A DNA stretch of 64,000 nucleotides from Cephalopachus bancanus (lineage: Eukaryota; Chordata; Mammalia; Primates; Tarsiidae): positions 2,790,001 through 2,854,000 of the forward strand of contig JAPVLO010000133.1 in NCBI GenBank assembly GCA_027257055.1, given 5' to 3'. This document shows, piece after piece, positions 60,226 to 64,000 of the stretch; position 1 is the stretch's first letter; each line of letters begins with the position of its first letter. Below the pieces are notes generated by a model, which was not told where the DNA came from, did not search any database, and was given only the letters and a program-made list of their open reading frames with translations. A program made the translations under genes and the position numbers.

Positions 60226-62665
60226 AGTGGCATCCATTTTTAATCTCTACTTGACACACAGTAGTGTCTGACATGATGGTTGCACTGAACTGTATAGGCT
60301 GACTTCAGAAAAGGAATAGTAAACTTCATTCCAGTAGAAACACTTTGGCAGTGGTTGATGCTAGATTCTGTGGGCCATTTAGCAAGAAACAGTCTTCCAG
60401 GAGCACTAACACCTAAATGTCTTCGTTAACTCCTTCCAGGAATGTGATTCTGCATCTTTTCAAATTTCGATTCCCAAACACTCTCATCCTTTAGAGGATT
60501 TTATTTCTGTGCCAGTGCTGTCATTCTGTTCCTGAACAGAATTTCCTCAGGTAAATCAGAATGAGTTCATGAGCTTACTTAGCAGAAATGAACTTCCCAA
60601 TTTTGACTTCACTGCTCATTTTGGAACAAAACACTATTTCAATAGTCCTCAACCTTGCCTAATTTTAAATAGTTATAAAAAAGAAATACTAAAAAATCTC
60701 CAAAAAAGAACCACACAATGCGTAAGTGAATACACATACCATTTGTTTTTTGTAACATGCACACCATCTACGTATCAATAATATACATCCTAAGTAATTA
60801 AAAGATATTTGAGTGTCAATATGACATAAAATTGATAAATTAATTCATCCGAGTAACTTAAAAATTACAGGACCTATCATGTATCTGTCCTCGTAGTAAC
60901 CTTTCAAGAATAAAGAACAGGTTGTAACATTGAGCCACTAATGGGTCTATAACCCATTACAAGTGATGGTAAAATATGAGTTTTGCCCCTTTCATTAGGA
61001 AAAGAAACTTTAAAATTCAAAAGAAAAACAGAATCCTCCCACCCCCCCAAAAGCACAAAAAAATAACAACAATAACAAAAACTAAGTTCGACTAAAATAT
61101 ACTAAGTACATTATGGGTTCTGGAGAAGTAAGTTACACTTTCACAAATTGTGGGAAGTTACAGCATTAAAAATTGAATTTTATCAGACACCTTCCAAACA
61201 AATGCCTAGCAGATTAAGTCAATATCACGCACACAATTACTAATCCATATTTACAGTGTTTAATGGATTTTCACAACATAGACTGCATTATGAAATTCCT
61301 ACTCATATATATGTATTTTATTAATTTTAGAACATTTCACCAAATAATTTCCAGATGATTGTCATTTTTTCTGCTTTTCAATTTGTGGTAAAACATGGCT
61401 TTAGCTTTATTTTTTTCTACAGTCAGAAGTAAATTATTATTTGTAAGTCCAGTCATATTTTAAATGTACTAAAATTCAGTGCATGACTTCTTTACATGCA
61501 TATATGTTGTCTTCATATTTTTTACATAGGGTTTACCCAATATGAAATAAACCAGAATACTTAAAATCGAATGTTTGTTTGTGAATTTATGCATTTCTTT
61601 GTACTGGAAGAAGTTATACTCCTTCTTATATCAGGGAAAACTAATGTCACTTTTTAAAAGACAGATAAAAGTGAGCTTCCAGAGAACATTGTGATGATAT
61701 TGCAACCGAAAATTAAGGCCGAGTATTTCGCAAGGGTGACCTTGAAATTCCACTTATTATAGAAGCTGTAACTTCATTTTTGTAAACCTCAGTAGCTTTT
61801 AGTCAGGTTCAAGAGCTCTGTGTCTTACCTAGATTTGCTCATCTTTTGGCTTCTTGGCTTCCTGCATTGCTAATTGATGGAAATACATACTCAGTCTACA
61901 GCAAATTCAGGAAGTTTATTCCCCATGAAAACATAATGAAAAGGCCGGGCCTCCACAAGACAATCATTTGTTTAAATTTGAAAGTGCCAATTGGAAGCAG
62001 CATCAATTCTCTAGGGATACCAGGGCTCTATTAAGTACAATCTTCCTTCAATGAACCAGAGTCAAGTTAAGTTGACTTCCAAAGAAATAGAACTTGCCAC
62101 CGACACTCCCTAGAGAAGACTCCACTGAAGTCAGACAAACTTCATTTCTCTTCCCCCCAATCCTTATATCATTTTGTGGAGGCCAGCTGCTGAGGTAAGA
62201 ACCTTCTCACTTAATTTATTTTGTTCACAGCCTTATCTCACAAACAAGCAAAGAGAAACATATTTTTAAGCTTGAATGACTGCACTCTAGGCATACAGAC
62301 TATGCATCTATACTGCTGGTGTGCACTGTAGTTGAGAAAATATGCTTTCTCTGTCCCCAGACTTCTGAGCGGGGTAATGTCAACTCCCTCCTCCAGCTGT
62401 TCAAGGCAGTTTTCTTCACCAACTGTTTACCATTTTCAACAATGACATACTTTTGCATGTCTGAAATATGTGAAACTTCAAAACAGCCCTTTCATGTTTC
62501 TATCCAGGGTGAACATCAAAACACTTCCTCTTCCTGCAAATACTAGAAAGTGAAAGAAACTGATTTCAAAACTACTTTAGCTTGTGCGCATGTCAGTTCA
62601 TCTCCATTCTCTTACGTTCACATTTATCGTTCAAGCATGGGGGTGAAGAGTAGCAATCCAGTAAA
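60226..62665. other. Unique non-coding sequence
   Basis: No repeat recognised. The portion 61620-62100 is less AT-rich with GATA-like 'agataa', 'gctaattg' and 'caattgg' motifs. Small frames have no recognised protein similarity. Confidence 0.5.
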
Positions 62666-62678
62666 CCATGGGTCTCTT

Positions 62679-62965
62679 TTTTTTTTTTTTTTGAGTTGGA
62701 GTCTCACTCTTTCGCCCAGACTGGAGTGCAGTGGCCACTCCCGGTCACCGCAACCTCGACCTGCTGGGCTCTGGCGATCCTTCCGCCTCAGCCTTCCGAG
62801 TAGCCGGAACTCCAGGCGCGCACTACCATGCCCGGCTGATTTTTGATTTATTGTAGAGATGAGGTCTCGCTGCCCAGGCGGGTCTCGAACCCACGGGCTC
62901 AAGCAATCCACTCACCTCAGCCTCCCAAAGGCGCAGGATTACAGGCTGAGCCACCGAACCCAGCC
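62679..62965 (-). mobile_element. Alu SINE, derived lineage, antisense
   Basis: Full-length, with perfect direct repeats 'ccatgggtctctt' at 62666-62678 and 62966-62978. Minus strand: 'gtgggttcgagacccgc' in the B-box region and shortened 'gggcagcgagacc'. High CpG content suggests a younger copy. Confidence 0.97.
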
Positions 62966-63051
62966 CCATGGGTCTCTTAAGATAGATCATCATTAGGGCC
63001 CTCAAAGAATTTCAGCTTTCAGAGAAGCCACTTTTTAAAAATGTTCTAAAT

Positions 63052-63759
63052 CAAAGGTCCTCAACCTTTTTGGCATCAGAGATCAGTTTCATGGAAGACA
63101 ATTTTTCTACGGACCAAGGAGTGAGTGGTTTCAGAATGACTCAGCACTTTGTGCATTTTATTTCACTGTAATATATAATGAAATAATTATGTAACTCATC
63201 ATAAAAAAAGAGGCATGGATGGAAATGCTAAATAAAATAATGGGCAGGCCCACACAGACTAAAATAAGTATCAGATTCTGATCTAAAGCCTGCCACCAGA
63301 TGAAGTTGTACAATTGAAGTACATCAACTCATTTGCCACTCACTGAAAAGGTTTGATATGAGTTTGAAAGCAATTGATTTATTATGGTCTCTGGGCAGTC
63401 AAATCTCACTGCTAATGTTAATCTGTATTTGCCACCACTCCCCAGCACTAGCATCACTGCCTCAGCTCCACCTCTGATCACCAAGCGTCAGATCCTCATA
63501 AGGAGCCACAACCTAGATTCCTTGCATGCACAACTCACAGTAGGGTTTGCACTCCCTATGAGAATCTAATGCAGCCTCTGATCTGACATAAGATGGAGCT
63601 CAGGGAGTAATGTGAACGATGGGGAGCACCTGTAAATAAAAAGGAAGTTTCACTCACTCGCCTGTCGCTCACCTGCTGTGTGGCCCAGTTCCTAAGAAGG
63701 GTTTCAGTCTGTGGCCCAGGCCAGCACCAGTCCATGGCCCGGGAGGTTGGGGACTCCTG
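63052..63759. mobile_element. hAT-type non-autonomous transposon with 8-bp target duplication
   Basis: Ends 'caaaggtcctcaacc' and 'ggttggggactcctg' are inverted repeats. The flanking octamers 'ttctaaat' (63044-63051) and 'ctctaaat' (63760-63767) differ at one base, as expected for the 8-bp duplication of hAT elements. Interior landmarks 'agtttcatggaagacaattt' and 'tgagaatctaatgcagcc' fit a common mammalian hAT MITE family. Confidence 0.88.
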
Positions 63760-63767
63760 CTCTAAAT

Positions 63768-64000
63768 CAGAGGTCTTCAACAAAATGTGTTTCTATCATA
63801 CATTCTAAATGAATTTTGAAACATTACCCACTTACAGATTTTTAAGTTGACATCTAAAAATGTCATAAACTTAAGTGTTTGTAAAAGATATGTATACTTT
63901 GTATGTGACATATTGTATATCTGCTTATGAAAAATTTTTAACAAACCTTGGTTCTATATTTTGTGTCTTCCAAGGTATAGAAAATACCTGCCATAACCAG
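63768..64000. other. Unique AT-rich sequence to window edge
   Basis: Nothing recognised. Confidence 0.5.

Overview
The window is primate nuclear DNA: AT-rich, CpG-poor, and made of interspersed repeats set in unique sequence. I found no protein-coding exon, no tRNA or rRNA gene, no CpG island, no CRISPR array and no operon-like layout. It reads as an intergenic desert or the inside of a very large intron. Alu elements make it a primate. Ten of the eleven Alus belong to a lineage unlike human AluJ/S/Y: the sense-strand tail side reads 'gactccaactc', the linker reads 'acaataaatc', and the right arm contains 'gtggccgggagcggccac'. They are also not the lemur or galago types I know. A tarsier is my best guess, by inference from memory. 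Repeat family names below rest on recognition of consensus sequence, not on a search.

Layout. 1-3.1 kb: three Alus in alternating orientation, an MIR and a (CA)n(TG)n palindrome. 3.1-8.1 kb: mostly unique, with L2 and L1 3' ends. 8.1-17.5 kb: a stack of decayed L1 sequence (ORF2 and 3' UTR, all on +) interrupted by an AluJ, a mariner, a younger L1 3' end whose terminal unit has expanded into a ~27-bp minisatellite, and a derived Alu. 17.5-30.9 kb: mostly unique, with MIRs and two Alus. 30.9-42.7 kb: the densest repeat region, with L2 and MIR fragments, two Tc1/mariner-superfamily elements, hAT elements, three Alus and a ~240-bp module present twice within 1.8 kb. 42.7-54 kb: mostly unique, with a 200-bp polypurine tract, a Tigger-type MITE and L1 relics. 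54.9-55.9 kb: a second mariner of the same family abutting a Tigger-type MITE. 56-64 kb: unique sequence with L2, MIR, a derived Alu and a hAT element with a visible 8-bp target duplication.

No genes work together here. The open frames are explained by repeats (Alu antisense frames, 27-bp periodicity, polypyrimidine tract, L1 and L2 relics) or by chance in AT-rich DNA. The only recognisable protein remains are broken transposases of cellular DNA transposons and L1 ORF2. The most interesting items are the Alu lineage with a tRNA-like T-arm in its B box, the duplicated module that splits a Tigger MITE, the minisatellite grown from an L1 3' end, an internally deleted Tc1/mariner relic that keeps one open frame joining both ends of its transposase, and a few repeat-free segments with clustered transcription-factor-like motifs.
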